64,000 nucleotides of DNA, taken from assembly GCF_001864895.1 (NCBI RefSeq), contig NZ_MJGO01000002.1:92572-156571 (forward strand), in the 5' to 3' direction. Numbering within the stretch: position 1 is the first letter of the stretch; each line of letters begins with the position of its first letter. Positions 8,701 to 18,393 of this stretch are shown one piece after another. Source of the stretch: Curtobacterium sp. MCBA15_009 (GTDB lineage Bacteria; Actinomycetota; Actinomycetes; Actinomycetales; Microbacteriaceae). The notes beneath the pieces were generated by a model, which had not been told where the DNA came from, did no database searches, and saw nothing but the letters and a program-made list of their open reading frames with translations. The translations under genes were made by a program, and so were the position numbers.

Positions 8701-10716
8701 ATGAACCGATCACCACGCCGCACCGCGAGGGCCGTCGCCCTCGTGCCGGCGCTCGCCCTCGGCGCGCTCGTCGCCGGGGTGGGTGTCGTGGCCGAGCCCG
8801 GCCCGGCGCACGCCGTCGAGCCGTTCCCGATCCGCGACCCCTTCGCCGACCTGCCGGTCGGCACCGCGATGCCCGCGGGCTGGACCCGCATCGCGACGGA
8901 CGACGCCCAGGCCGCCGTCGTCGACCACGGCGCCGCGGGCAAGTGGCTGCGGATGACCGACAACGCGAAGTACTCCCGCTCGGCCGTGTACAACGAGGTG
9001 CCGTACGACTCGAGCCACGGTCTGACGGTCGAGTTCGACCAGCGGATGTACAGCCCGACCGACACCGGGTACGCCGACGGCATCGGGTTCTTCCTGCAGG
9101 ACGCCGCGGTGCCGCTCGAGTCGATCGGCCCGGTCGGCGGCGGGCTCGGGTACTACGACGGTCGTGCCGCGTGCTCGGCCGGGCTCGACGGCGGGGTCGT
9201 CGGGGTCGGGTTCGACCGCTTCGGCAACTTCGCGGTGCCGGAGTCCGTCCCGAACGCCGTGACGGTCCGGGGTGCAGAGGCCCAGTGCTACCCGGTGCTC
9301 GCGACGACCGGTGACCGAGGACTCGGGTTCCTCGAGGACCGCGGAGCCGACGCCGCCACGGCGACCTACCGCCACGTGCAGGTCGACGTCGTGCCGCGGG
9401 ACGCCGGGGGCATCACCGCGATCGTCTCGATGTCCGACGCCACGGCGGTCGGCTCGGAGCCGGCCGAGCTGCGGCACGTCATCTCGACCGACCTGCCGGC
9501 GACGGCGCTGCCGGACCGGATGCGCTTCGGGTTCAGCGCCTCGACCGGCGGACGGTCGGAGTTCCACGAGCTCCGGAACGTGCGGGCCACGCAGCCGACG
9601 GACGTGGTGACGACGGCGTCTGTGGACACCGACGGACCGGTCGCGGCCGGGAGCGACGTGACGTTCCGCGTGCGCTCGGTCAACGACGGGCCGGCGACGA
9701 TCGGCGGCCCGCCGGACGCCGTCGCCCGGACCGTCGCGCTGACGGACGACCTGCCGCTGACCGAGGTCAGCTGGACGTGCGAGGCCAGCGGTGGCGCGAC
9801 GTGCGGCGACGACCGGGGGAGCGGTGCGGTCGGGACCGACTGGACGGCTCCGCCGGGTGGCGAGATCACCCTGGTCGGTCGCGGCACCGTGCCGGCGACG
9901 ACCCGGAGCGGTACCTACACGACCACCGCGGAGACCGTCACGGACTTCACGGCGGACCGCTTCGACGAGGGACTGTCCGCCGTCGCGCGGGACGGCTCGG
10001 TGAGCGACGTCGACCTGACGAACGACACCGACACGATCGGGTTCGACGTCCTGCTGCCCGAGGCCGTCGCGTCCGACGACACGGCGTCCGGCGCGCAGGG
10101 CGAACCGGTGGTCGTGGACGTGGTCGGGAACGACGCGCTCGACGGCAGCGGCGCCGACCTCGGGTCGCTGCGGCTGACCGCGGACGGGATCGACGGGGCC
10201 GAGCTCTCCGCGGACGGCAAGCAGCTGCGGGTCCCCGGCGAGGGCACCTACGTGGCCGACGACCAGGGGCGCATCACCTTCACACCGGAGGACGGGTTCA
10301 GCGGGGTGGCGAAGCCGGTCCGGTACGAGGTCACCTCGGACGCCGGGCAGGTGGCGTCGGCGACGATCCGCGTGGAGGTCGAACCGACCCCGGACCCGGA
10401 CCCGGACCCGACGCCGGGGCCTGGTCCGACGCCCGACCCGACGCCGGGTCCGACGGAGGAACCCACGCCGGGACCGTCCGAGACGCCGGGCGTCGGTCTC
10501 GGCGAACCCGGTGATCCAGGTCGATCTCCGGGGGCCGCGTCCGCGTCCGGTGGACCACGCGCCGGTGGGTCCGCCGGCAGCGGCACGTCCCGGCTGGCCT
10601 GGACCGGGTCCGATGGCGTCGTGGCCGTTGCCCTCATCGGAGGCGGACTCGCGGCGTCCGGCGCCGTGCTGCTGGTCGTCCGTCGACGTCGGCGAGACGT
10701 CGGCACGGAGGTCTGA
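8701..10716 (+). CDS. LAWTG-anchored surface protein with lectin-like and DUF11-like domains
   Basis: This is an exported, wall-anchored surface protein of 671 residues. A signal peptide (about 1-38, ending AHA) precedes an L-type lectin-like beta-sandwich (about 40-250) containing GLTVEFDQRMYS and GIGFFLQDA. A DUF11-like domain (about 255-390) and a cadherin/CshA-like domain (about 405-510, VVVDVVGNDAL and GRITFTPEDGFSG) follow. A Pro/Asp/Thr wall-spanning stretch leads to LAWTG (632-636), a membrane segment and a RRRRRD tail. LAWTG fits class E sortases, which recognise LAXTG. No sortase gene is in the window. The ATG has GAGAGGA upstream. A carbohydrate ligand is inference. Confidence 0.8.
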   Translation: MNRSPRRTARAVALVPALALGALVAGVGVVAEPGPAHAVEPFPIRDPFADLPVGTAMPAGWTRIATDDAQAAVVDHGAAGKWLRMTDNAKYSRSAVYNEVPYDSSHGLTVEFDQRMYSPTDTGYADGIGFFLQDAAVPLESIGPVGGGLGYYDGRAACSAGLDGGVVGVGFDRFGNFAVPESVPNAVTVRGAEAQCYPVLATTGDRGLGFLEDRGADAATATYRHVQVDVVPRDAGGITAIVSMSDATAVGSEPAELRHVISTDLPATALPDRMRFGFSASTGGRSEFHELRNVRATQPTDVVTTASVDTDGPVAAGSDVTFRVRSVNDGPATIGGPPDAVARTVALTDDLPLTEVSWTCEASGGATCGDDRGSGAVGTDWTAPPGGEITLVGRGTVPATTRSGTYTTTAETVTDFTADRFDEGLSAVARDGSVSDVDLTNDTDTIGFDVLLPEAVASDDTASGAQGEPVVVDVVGNDALDGSGADLGSLRLTADGIDGAELSADGKQLRVPGEGTYVADDQGRITFTPEDGFSGVAKPVRYEVTSDAGQVASATIRVEVEPTPDPDPDPTPGPGPTPDPTPGPTEEPTPGPSETPGVGLGEPGDPGRSPGAASASGGPRAGGSAGSGTSRLAWTGSDGVVAVALIGGGLAASGAVLLVVRRRRRDVGTEV

Positions 10717-10755
10717 CCGGCCTGGGCCGCACGGCGCGGACGCGCGCCGTGCGGC

Positions 10756-12123
10756 TCAGCTCGTGCGGCGACCGAACCGTTCGACGACGTCGGCGATGTG
10801 CGCGTCGAAGAGCACGTTCTGCGCGTGCATCGCCTCGGTGGCGAGCGCCGCGTCACCGGCGTCGATCGCCTGGTCGAGCAACGCGAAGACGTCGTCGATG
10901 TCCCACTGCCGGAGCGGCGGCGCCTCGTCGAACACGAACGCCAGCCGACTGATCGCCAGGCGGAGGTTCCCCGCGATCCACGGGTTCGGGGTGTGCGCCC
11001 CGAGTACCCGCGAGAGGTCGACCATCGTGAGCGTGTACGCGTAGTCGCGGATCCGCGCCTGGCGTCGGGCTGCGGCGGTCACCGCGTGCAGCTCGGCTCG
11101 ACCCTGGTCGGAGAGCACCGGGACCGCCCACCGGGCGCACATCTCGGCGAGCGTCGAGGCGAGTTGGAGTGAGTCGATCCAGTGCTGCACGTCCGGCCGG
11201 GTGACACGGATCCCCTCGGGGTCGTCCGCCCGCGTGTCCACGAGGCCCATGAGTTCGAGCCGCCGGAACAGCGGCATGAGGGTCCGCACCGGCTGCCGCA
11301 GGCGTGCGGCGATCTCTCGAGCGCGGTAGGTGTGCTCGCGCCGGAGCGTGCCGTCGCGCACCATGGCGAGCAGATCCCACCACAGGTCGTCCGGGCGCCA
11401 CGTGGCCCAGAACGGCGCGTCCTCGGCCGATGACGTCTCGGCCACGAGGGCGTCGGGGAATCGGTCGAAGCGTCCGGCCGACCCGCGCAGGTGCGCGTCC
11501 CACAACCGAGCGAGGACGTGCGCAGCGCGCTCGGTCGAAGCAGGAACGCGGTAGCGGACAGCTTGTTGCGACGTCGCGACCCAAGCTTCGACGTCGGTCG
11601 TTTCGAAGCGCACCGACGGTTCCAACCCGAAGCGCACGCGCTCCATCGCCCGGGACGTCAGGCGTGCGAGGACCCGGTTCGGGGTGCGCTCGATCCAGAA
11701 CTGCAGGGAGGCCCAGAAGGCCGGGTCCAGGTCGGGCGTGCGGAGGGCGGCGGCTCGACGCAGAGCCTCGGCGACGGCGGTGTGCGCCGCGACGTCCGTC
11801 TCGGTGAGTACCGGCAGCGCAGATCGCATCACGCCTTCCACCAACCCGACCAGGAGCCAGCCGTTGTCGACCCAGGCAGGGACGGACAGTGAGCCGAATC
11901 GGACCGCCGCGTCGGCGACGAACTCCACGAGTCCGATGTCGGCCAGGCGTTCGAGTGCGCCGTGCAACACGGCGGGGTCGACGTCGAACCGTCCGGACAG
12001 GGCGAGCTCGTCGTGGTCGGTGTCGCGCTCGAGCGAGCCGTCTCGGATCGCGCCGAGCACGGTGCGGTAGGCGGCACCGAACTCCGGTGTCCAGCCGTCG
12101 TCGCGCGCACGACTCACCGTCAT
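10756..12123 (-). CDS. GntR/FCD-like regulator with internal duplication
   Basis: This is a probable transcription regulator made of two copies of a winged helix plus an all-helical FCD-like domain. Counting from the upstream GTG (12129), copy 1 spans about 21-235 (YRTVLGAIRDGSL, ALERLADIGLVEF). Copy 2 spans about 251-457 (WWDLLAMVRDGTL, LFRRLELMGLVDT), an offset of about 230 residues. GntR proteins are usually 220-250 residues with one copy. The ATG at 12123 is preferred because AGAGGGG lies five bases upstream. The FCD metal-binding His residues are not obvious. The ligand is unknown and the gene stands alone. Confidence 0.65.
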   Translation of the reverse strand: MTVSRARDDGWTPEFGAAYRTVLGAIRDGSLERDTDHDELALSGRFDVDPAVLHGALERLADIGLVEFVADAAVRFGSLSVPAWVDNGWLLVGLVEGVMRSALPVLTETDVAAHTAVAEALRRAAALRTPDLDPAFWASLQFWIERTPNRVLARLTSRAMERVRFGLEPSVRFETTDVEAWVATSQQAVRYRVPASTERAAHVLARLWDAHLRGSAGRFDRFPDALVAETSSAEDAPFWATWRPDDLWWDLLAMVRDGTLRREHTYRAREIAARLRQPVRTLMPLFRRLELMGLVDTRADDPEGIRVTRPDVQHWIDSLQLASTLAEMCARWAVPVLSDQGRAELHAVTAAARRQARIRDYAYTLTMVDLSRVLGAHTPNPWIAGNLRLAISRLAFVFDEAPPLRQWDIDDVFALLDQAIDAGDAALATEAMHAQNVLFDAHIADVVERFGRRTS

Positions 12124-12163
12124 CTCCACCCCTCTGGTTGTGAGCGTATCCGCCCGGAACGGG

Positions 12164-12194
12164 CGGAGCCGCCCGGGGGTCCCGGGCGGCTCCG
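12164..12194 (-). terminator. Strong hairpin terminator after the aldo/keto reductase
   Basis: A perfect 14-bp stem (CGGAGCCGCCCGGG and its complement) has a three-base loop. It lies just past the stop of the aldo/keto reductase gene and before the regulator, both on the minus strand. There is no U-tract, as is common in high-GC actinobacteria. Confidence 0.7.
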
Positions 12195-12214
12195 TGCGTG
12201 GTGGTCCGGACCGA

Positions 12215-13045
12215 TCAGGCCGGCACGTAGTCGAACGTGTCGGGGTCCGGGCCGGTGCGGTGGCCCTTGTCGAGGCCGGTGATGTCCGTCATGTCCTCGT
12301 CGGAGAGCTCGAAGTCGAAGATCGCGAAGTTCTCCTCGACGCGGGCGCGGGTGACCGACTTCGGGAAGACGATGTCGCCGCGCTGGATGTGCCAGCGGAG
12401 GACGACCTGCGCCGGGGACTTGCCGACGGCGCCGGCGATGCGCGTGATGGTCTCGTCGTCGAGCACGAGGCCCTGCGCGATCGGCGACCAGGCCTCGGTC
12501 GCGATGCCGAGCTCGGTGTCCACGGCACGGAGCTCGTCCTGCGTCAGGTACGGGTGCACCTCGATCTGGTTGACGGCCGGCGGCACGTCGGTCTCGGCGC
12601 GCAGGCGGTGCAGGTGGTGCGCCTGGAAGTTGCTCACGCCGATCGAGCGGGAGGTGCCGGCGTGGTAGAGCTCCTCGAGGGCCTTCCAGGTCGGCACGAA
12701 GTCCGAGACGGTGGGCAGCGGCCAGTGGATGAGGAACAGGTCGGTGTAGCCGCCGAGCAGCTCCGCCGACTTCTTGCCGTTCTCCAGCGCGGCCTCGGGC
12801 GCGTGGAAGCCGTTGTTGAGCTTCGAGGTGACGAAGATCTCCGAGCGGTCGATGCCGGACTCGGCGATCGCCTCGCCGACCTCCTTCTCGTTGCCGTACA
12901 TCTCGGCGGTGTCGATGTGGCGGTAGCCGACCTCGAGTGCGGCGAGGGTCGCGGCCTTCGTCTCGGAGGGGTCGATCTGGAAGACGCCGAAGCCGAGCTG
13001 CGGGATGGTCTTGCCGTCGTTCAGGGTGATGTTCGGAACGGTCAT
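12215..13045 (-). CDS. Aldo/keto reductase (2,5-diketogluconate reductase type)
   Basis: This is an NADPH-dependent aldo/keto reductase of about 276 residues, acting on small carbonyls or keto-sugars in the cytosol. The AKR signatures are present: GYRHIDTAEMYGNE with the catalytic Asp and Tyr, VTSKLNN with Lys, LIHWP with His, SIGVSNF, and the cofactor loop FPKSVTRARVEENFAIFDF. The ATG at 13045 is preferred over a TTG four codons upstream because MTVPNITLNDG is the usual beginning. A terminator follows the gene. The substrate cannot be inferred. Confidence 0.88.
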   Translation of the reverse strand: MTVPNITLNDGKTIPQLGFGVFQIDPSETKAATLAALEVGYRHIDTAEMYGNEKEVGEAIAESGIDRSEIFVTSKLNNGFHAPEAALENGKKSAELLGGYTDLFLIHWPLPTVSDFVPTWKALEELYHAGTSRSIGVSNFQAHHLHRLRAETDVPPAVNQIEVHPYLTQDELRAVDTELGIATEAWSPIAQGLVLDDETITRIAGAVGKSPAQVVLRWHIQRGDIVFPKSVTRARVEENFAIFDFELSDEDMTDITGLDKGHRTGPDPDTFDYVPA

Positions 13046-13108
13046 GGTGTCATGCAACCAAACGGCGGTCAGCGGTTGTTCCAGGAACGTCCAGGTGCGG
13101 CGCGTCGG

Positions 13109-13528
13109 TCAGTCGAGCGCCGCGCGGATGTACGCCTGCAGCGCCTGCCCGTACGCGACCGCGGGGTCCTCCGACGCGAAGCTCCGGTCGACGCCGCCGA
13201 TCGTCGCGGTCACGGTGTGCACGACGCGGTCGCCGAGCTGCACCCGGGTGAGCCCGACGAAGGACGGGCCGAGCAGCTCGCGCAGTTGGTCCTCGCGCGG
13301 GAGCCAGAGCGACTCGTCCGCGGTGACGGAGTCGAGCGCCCACTCGGTCGTGCCGTTGAAGCCGAGGATGGTGCCCGTCGGGGAGTCGTGCCGCTCGACG
13401 GTCATCTCGGACACCGTGTAGACGTCGCCGTCGGCCTCGGGCTTGTCGATGACGAACCGGTCCCCGGTGTCGGGGTGCCAGCGCAGGCCGGCGTCTCGGA
13501 GGGCTCGGGCGAGGTCGACGGTGATCAC
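13109..13528 (-). CDS. Conserved hypothetical protein
   Basis: This is a small soluble protein of 139 residues that I do not recognise as a characterised family. It starts VITVDLARALRDAGLRW and contains TEWALDSV and LWLPREDQLRELLG. Those features suggest a compact alpha/beta fold without catalytic motifs, signal peptide or membrane segment. The GTG at 13528 is chosen because AGGGTGGGGAG precedes it; a GTG at 13546 is possible. It lies 63 bp upstream of the aldo/keto reductase on the same strand and may share its transcript. Confidence 0.6.
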   Translation of the reverse strand: MITVDLARALRDAGLRWHPDTGDRFVIDKPEADGDVYTVSEMTVERHDSPTGTILGFNGTTEWALDSVTADESLWLPREDQLRELLGPSFVGLTRVQLGDRVVHTVTATIGGVDRSFASEDPAVAYGQALQAYIRAALD

Positions 13529-13765
13529 CTCCCCACCCTGCCGCACGACACCGACCGTGTCACCACGGAGGTCGCTGGTGGCTCGGGCGTACTAGCATCG
13601 CCGAGCACCCTCCGCGCGAGCGCAACCCGCCCGCGCGCGCGACGCGACGACGCCCGGGCAACCGGTGCCGCGCCTCCTGGCCGCCCGAACGGCCGCGGGG
13701 CGGGCCGCCGGCCGGCGTCCCGACCGAGGTGGACGGACATCCCGTGCACCCAGAGAAGGACCCGC

Positions 13766-16498
13766 ATGACCCTCGAACGCGAGGAACTCCGCGACGACTG
13801 GACCGTGACGATCGCGGGGGACACCGTGCCCGCCGGCGCGCCGGCCGGCATCGCGGACCGCACCATCCCGGCGACGGTGCCGGGGCAGGTGCACACCGAC
13901 CTGGAGCGCGAGGGGCTGCTGCCCGACCCGACGTTCCACCTGAACGAGCAGCCCGCGAAGTGGGTGGGCCGCGCCGACTGGGCGTACCGCCGCACGGTCG
14001 ACGTCGACCCGCGCGGGTACGAGCGCGTCGACCTGGTCTGCGACGGGCTCGACACGGTGGCCGAGCTCAGCCTGGACGGCGTCGTCGTGGGCACCACCCG
14101 CAACATGCACCGCCGGTACCGGTTCGACGCCCGCGTGCAGAGCGGGTCGGGCGACGCGACCGCGAAGGACCTCGAGATCCTGTTCGAGTCGCCCTACCGC
14201 GAGGCCGGCCGGGTCGCCGCGAAGGCCGGCAGCATGCCGGGCCCGTACGACGAGCCGTTCCCGTACGTCCGCAAGTCGGCGTCGAACTTCGGCTGGGACT
14301 GGGGCCTCACCGCGGTGACCAGCGGTCCGTGGCGGCCGGTCGCGATCGAGCGGTGGTCCACCGCCCGGCTGCGCGAGGTGCGGCCGCTCGTCGACGTCGA
14401 GGCCGGCGAGGGCGTGCTCGACACGCACATCACGGTCGAGCGGTCCGGACCGTCCGTGTTCGGCGAGAGCACCGCCGACCTGGACCAGGACGGCGAGGAC
14501 GACGACCTCGTGCTCGTCGTGACGGTCAGCGGCGAGACCGAGGAGGGCACCACCACCCGGCAGCGCTCCCGCGCCCAGCTCACCGCGAAGGACGACGAGA
14601 CCGTCGTGACGGTGCGGGTGCCCGATGCGCGGCGCTGGTGGCCGCGCGGGTACGGCACCCCGTCGCTGTACGACGTCGTCGTCGAGCTGCAGACCGTCGA
14701 CGGCGAGGTGCTCGACCGCGACACGTTCCGCACCGGGTTCCGGTCGACGCGCATCGAGACCCAGGTCGACCGCATCGGCCGCCCGTTCGCCGTGCACGTC
14801 AACGGGACCCTCGTCGACGTGCGGGGCGTGAACTGGATCCCGGACGACGTGATCATCTCGCGCGTCGACCGGTCGCGGCTCGAGGCCCGGTTGACGGCGG
14901 CGGCGTCGCTCGGCACGAACCTGGTGCGTGTCTGGGGCGGCGGGGTCTACGAGTCCCGGGAGTTCTACGAGGTCTGCGACGAGCTCGGGCTGCTCGTCTG
15001 GCAGGACTTCCCCTTCGCGTGCGCCGCCTACCCCGAGGTCGAGCCGATCCGCAGCGAGGTCATCGCCGAGGCCCGGGACAACGTCGCCCGGCTGTCGCGG
15101 CACCCCTCGCTCGTGGTGTGGAACGGCAACAACGAGAACATCTGGCTGCACGACGTCGGGGACTGGGAGTCCTCGCTCGACGGGCGCGGCTGGGGCCTCG
15201 ACTACTACCTCGACCTGTTGCCGACGATCGTCGACGCGGTCGACCCGTCGCGCTTCTACACGGTGGCATCGCCGTGGTCCGGCTCGGAGTCGCTCCCCGC
15301 GAACGACGTCGACCACGAGACGCACCACTCGTGGGACGCCTGGAACCGGCTGCCCGACACGGCGTACCGCGAGTCGGTGCCGCGCTTCGTGTCCGAGTTC
15401 GGCTGGCAGGCGCCGCCGGCCTGGCGGACCCTGCGCGACGCCGTGGTCGACGAGCCGATGCGCGTCGACTCACCCGGCGTCGTGCACCACCAGAAGGCCG
15501 AGGGCGGCATGGCGAAGCTCGCCAGCGGCATCGCACCGCGGTTCGGTGCGGTCGACCCGGCGCACTTCGACGCCTGGCACTACCTGACCCAGCTGCAGCA
15601 GACCCGGGCGATCGCGACCGGCGTCGAGCACTGGCGCACGCACTGGCCCCGCAACGCGGGTGTCGTGGTGTGGCAGCTGAACGACCTGTGGCCGGTGTCC
15701 TCGTGGTCGGCGATCGACTCGGCGGGGCGGCTGAAGCCGCTCGCGCACGAGCTGCGACGGCTGTACGACGACGTCCTGCTGACGATCCGTCCGGTGTCCC
15801 GCGTGTCCGTCGCGACCGCCGGGTCGCCGGAGGCGTCGGGAGCGCGGCCGCCGGCGTCGGTCACCCCGGACGAGGACCGGACAGGAGGCGCGGACCACCC
15901 GGCGCCGTCGGCTCCGGTCGACGAGACGGGCGAGCTGGCGGACACGCTCTCGCTCGGTGTCTCGCCCGGCGCGTTCGGGTCGTCGCCCGTCGAGATCGCC
16001 GTGCGCTCCGCCCGGCGCGGGCTGGACAGCGTCGTCCGGGTGCGCCGGGTCACGACGGCGGGTGCGATCCTCGCCGAGGTTGAGCTGCCGGTCCGCCTGT
16101 CGTCGGCCGGCGTCGCGGTGGTGGCGCTGCCCGAGTCGGTCGGGGTGGTCGACGACCCCGCGAACGAGCTCGTCGTCGCGGACATGGACTGGCGCCGAGC
16201 GGTGTGGACGTCGGCACCCGACGCCGACCTGCGGTGGGAGCCGGCGCGCTACCGGACGTCGTTCACCCCCGTCGACGGCGGCCTGGACCTGACCGTCGAG
16301 GCCGACTCGCTCGTCCGCGACCTGCTCGTGCAGCCGGACCGGGTCGCCGGTGCCGGGACGGTGGACCGGGGGTTCATGACCCTGCTGCCGGGGGAGCGCG
16401 TCGTGTTCCGGTTGACCGGTGTCTCCGAGGCCGACGTCCCGGCCCTCCGTGCGGCCCCGGTCCTGTGGAGCCTCGACCAGGTGCTGTCCGTCCGGTGA
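13766..16498 (+). CDS. GH2 beta-mannosidase
   Basis: This is a glycoside hydrolase family 2 enzyme, most like beta-mannosidase, which removes terminal beta-mannose from mannan or N-glycan fragments. It has 910 residues and no signal peptide, so it acts in the cytoplasm. The sugar-binding domain has VPGQVHTDL, ADWAYRRTV and NFGWDWGL. The catalytic barrel has GVNWIPDD, the acid/base motif NGNNENIW (Glu457) and the nucleophile in FVSEFGWQ (Glu544), then KLASGIAPRFG and VVVWQLNDLWPVSSWS. The ATG has AGAGAAGGA five bases upstream. About 60 residues rich in Pro/Gly/Asp near 690-740 form a linker. No sugar importer is adjacent. Confidence 0.92.
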   Translation: MTLEREELRDDWTVTIAGDTVPAGAPAGIADRTIPATVPGQVHTDLEREGLLPDPTFHLNEQPAKWVGRADWAYRRTVDVDPRGYERVDLVCDGLDTVAELSLDGVVVGTTRNMHRRYRFDARVQSGSGDATAKDLEILFESPYREAGRVAAKAGSMPGPYDEPFPYVRKSASNFGWDWGLTAVTSGPWRPVAIERWSTARLREVRPLVDVEAGEGVLDTHITVERSGPSVFGESTADLDQDGEDDDLVLVVTVSGETEEGTTTRQRSRAQLTAKDDETVVTVRVPDARRWWPRGYGTPSLYDVVVELQTVDGEVLDRDTFRTGFRSTRIETQVDRIGRPFAVHVNGTLVDVRGVNWIPDDVIISRVDRSRLEARLTAAASLGTNLVRVWGGGVYESREFYEVCDELGLLVWQDFPFACAAYPEVEPIRSEVIAEARDNVARLSRHPSLVVWNGNNENIWLHDVGDWESSLDGRGWGLDYYLDLLPTIVDAVDPSRFYTVASPWSGSESLPANDVDHETHHSWDAWNRLPDTAYRESVPRFVSEFGWQAPPAWRTLRDAVVDEPMRVDSPGVVHHQKAEGGMAKLASGIAPRFGAVDPAHFDAWHYLTQLQQTRAIATGVEHWRTHWPRNAGVVVWQLNDLWPVSSWSAIDSAGRLKPLAHELRRLYDDVLLTIRPVSRVSVATAGSPEASGARPPASVTPDEDRTGGADHPAPSAPVDETGELADTLSLGVSPGAFGSSPVEIAVRSARRGLDSVVRVRRVTTAGAILAEVELPVRLSSAGVAVVALPESVGVVDDPANELVVADMDWRRAVWTSAPDADLRWEPARYRTSFTPVDGGLDLTVEADSLVRDLLVQPDRVAGAGTVDRGFMTLLPGERVVFRLTGVSEADVPALRAAPVLWSLDQVLSVR

Positions 16499-16526
16499 TA
16501 TTCAGAACAACACGGTGATACATTGG
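16499..16526. promoter_or_regulatory. Shared TATTCAGAA..CAC..GATACAT motif, copy B
   Basis: TATTCAGAACAACACGGTGA followed by TACATTGG begins at the base after the mannosidase stop. It aligns with 3178-3206 over its entire length with one gap and few changes. It lies 85 bp upstream of the exopolysaccharide transferase gene, where a promoter or operator is expected. Confidence 0.5.
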
Positions 16527-16610
16527 ACGGTGCGCCGCTCGCCGTCGTGACCCGACCGACCCGGCGTCCGGTCGACCTCCCCGGTCGTCCGCTCGACAGG
16601 AGGTCCCACC

Positions 16611-18218
16611 ATGTCCCTCGCGATGCGTCCACCCACCGCTGCCGTCCCGGTCGCGTCCGCGCCGACCGGCGCCGGCCCGATCGGCAGCGACCTGACCGGT
16701 ACCGACCCGGCCGACACCGATCTGACGGGCACCGAACGCTCCCGTCCGGTTCGACCGCGAACGCGGGCGCACACGACGCCGCACGCGCACCGTCCGGTCG
16801 CCCCCGCGGGCGCCCGCCACGGGTACGTGCCGGCCGTCGCCCTGCTCGACCTCGGGCTGCTGCTCGCCGCGTTCGCGGTGGCGCACGTCGCCCGGTTCCC
16901 CTGGGAGCTCACAGCGGTCCGCCCCCGGTCCGGCTGGCTCGAGTTCGCCGTCGCACCGGCCATCGTGGTCGTCTGGATGGTCCTGCTGTCGGTGTTCCGC
17001 ACCCGTGACCCGCGCATCGCGGGCATCGGCGGCGACGAGTACCGCCGGCTCGTCACCGCGAGCCTGGTGGCCGTCGCCGGGGTGGCGGTGGTGGCGTACG
17101 CGGCACAGCTCGACCTCGCCCGTGGCTACGTCGCGATCGCGTTCCCGCTCGGGCTCGCGTTCCTGGTGCTCGGTCGGAAGGCCGTCCGGACCGTGCTCGC
17201 GCGCTCCCGTTCCCGGGGCGAGCGCCTGCAGGACGTCCTGCTCGTCGGCGACGCCGAGGACGTCCGCTACGTCGGTTCCCGCATCGCCGCGACGCCGAGT
17301 GCCGGCTACCGCGTCCGGGCCGTCGTCACCGACTGCGAGGCCGCGGGCGCCGAGATCGACCTCGGGGCCGCGCGAGCCCGGGTCGTCGGCGGGATCGAGG
17401 ACGTGCTCCCGCTCGCGCAGGAGCAGGGCGTCTCGGCGGTCGTCGTGGCGGGTGCGGTGCGGGGTGGGCACGCCCGTCTGCGCCGCCTGGGCTGGCAGCT
17501 CGAGGAGCACGGCGTCGAGCTCGTCGTGTCCTCGCCCCTCGCCGACATCGCGGCCGGACGGGTGCACGAGCGCCCCGTCGACGGCCTGCCGCTCATGCAC
17601 ATCGAGACCCCGGACTACCGGCGTCGGGCGGGCAAACGTCTGCTCGACGTCGTCGGGGCCGGCGTCGGACTGCTCCTGCTGGCGCCCCTGCTCGGGGTCG
17701 TCGCCCTCGCCGTGCGCCTCGACGACGGCGGGCCGGTCTTCTTCCGCCAGGTGCGCGTCGGCCGGGGCGGGGCAGCCTTCTCGATCCTGAAGTTCCGCAC
17801 GATGTGTGTCGACGCCGAGGCCCGGATGGCCGCGCTGCAGTCCGAGAACGAGGGTGCCGGGCCGCTCTTCAAGATGAAGGACGACCCCCGGGTGACCCGC
17901 GTCGGTGCCTTCCTGAGGCGGACCTCGCTCGACGAGCTGCCCCAGCTCTGGAACGTGCTGACCGGCTCGATGAGCCTGGTCGGGCCGCGGCCGGCGCTCC
18001 CGCGCGAGGTCGCCCTGTACGAGGACTTCGCGGACCGCCGCCTGCTCGTCACCCCGGGGATCACCGGGCTCTGGCAGGTGAGCGGTCGGTCCGATCTGGA
18101 CTGGGCCGAGGGCGTCCGCCTCGACCTGCACTACGTCGAGAACTGGTCGTTCCTGCACGACCTGGTGATCCTCGCGCGGACGATCCCGTCGGTGCTCCGC
18201 TCGCACGGGGCCTACTGA
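16611..18218 (+). CDS. Polyprenyl-phosphate sugar-1-phosphate transferase (WbaP/CpsE-like)
   Basis: This membrane enzyme moves a sugar-1-phosphate from a nucleotide sugar to undecaprenyl phosphate, the first step of exopolysaccharide or capsule assembly. At 535 residues, a basic Thr/Asp/Gly-rich N-terminus precedes four to five membrane helices (about 70-210), a nucleotide-sugar-sensor-like Rossmann domain (about 210-340) and one more helix. The catalytic bacterial sugar transferase domain follows, with [48 protein letters not shown] and [16 protein letters not shown] lies before the ATG. No other polysaccharide genes are adjacent, so this is an orphan initiating enzyme. The sugar is unknown. 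Confidence 0.9.
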   Translation: MSLAMRPPTAAVPVASAPTGAGPIGSDLTGTDPADTDLTGTERSRPVRPRTRAHTTPHAHRPVAPAGARHGYVPAVALLDLGLLLAAFAVAHVARFPWELTAVRPRSGWLEFAVAPAIVVVWMVLLSVFRTRDPRIAGIGGDEYRRLVTASLVAVAGVAVVAYAAQLDLARGYVAIAFPLGLAFLVLGRKAVRTVLARSRSRGERLQDVLLVGDAEDVRYVGSRIAATPSAGYRVRAVVTDCEAAGAEIDLGAARARVVGGIEDVLPLAQEQGVSAVVVAGAVRGGHARLRRLGWQLEEHGVELVVSSPLADIAAGRVHERPVDGLPLMHIETPDYRRRAGKRLLDVVGAGVGLLLLAPLLGVVALAVRLDDGGPVFFRQVRVGRGGAAFSILKFRTMCVDAEARMAALQSENEGAGPLFKMKDDPRVTRVGAFLRRTSLDELPQLWNVLTGSMSLVGPRPALPREVALYEDFADRRLLVTPGITGLWQVSGRSDLDWAEGVRLDLHYVENWSFLHDLVILARTIPSVLRSHGAY

Positions 18219-18393
18219 GCGGTCGCCCGCGGCTGCCGTGGCCGTGCGACTTCCCTGTGCGAACGGTGTCCGTTCCGGCTCGGCCTGGGCATCCCGGGGA
18301 GCGCGCGTTACGATGGGAGGACGACGGACTTCCGCTGCACGTGTCGACGATGACGCGCGAGACGGCGATCAGGTCCAGAACCAAGGAGTCAAC

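Noticed and set aside
12140-13765. Upstream extension of the mannosidase frame
   Set aside because: The extension covers two minus-strand genes. The ATG at 13766 has a strong ribosome site and begins the family-like sequence.
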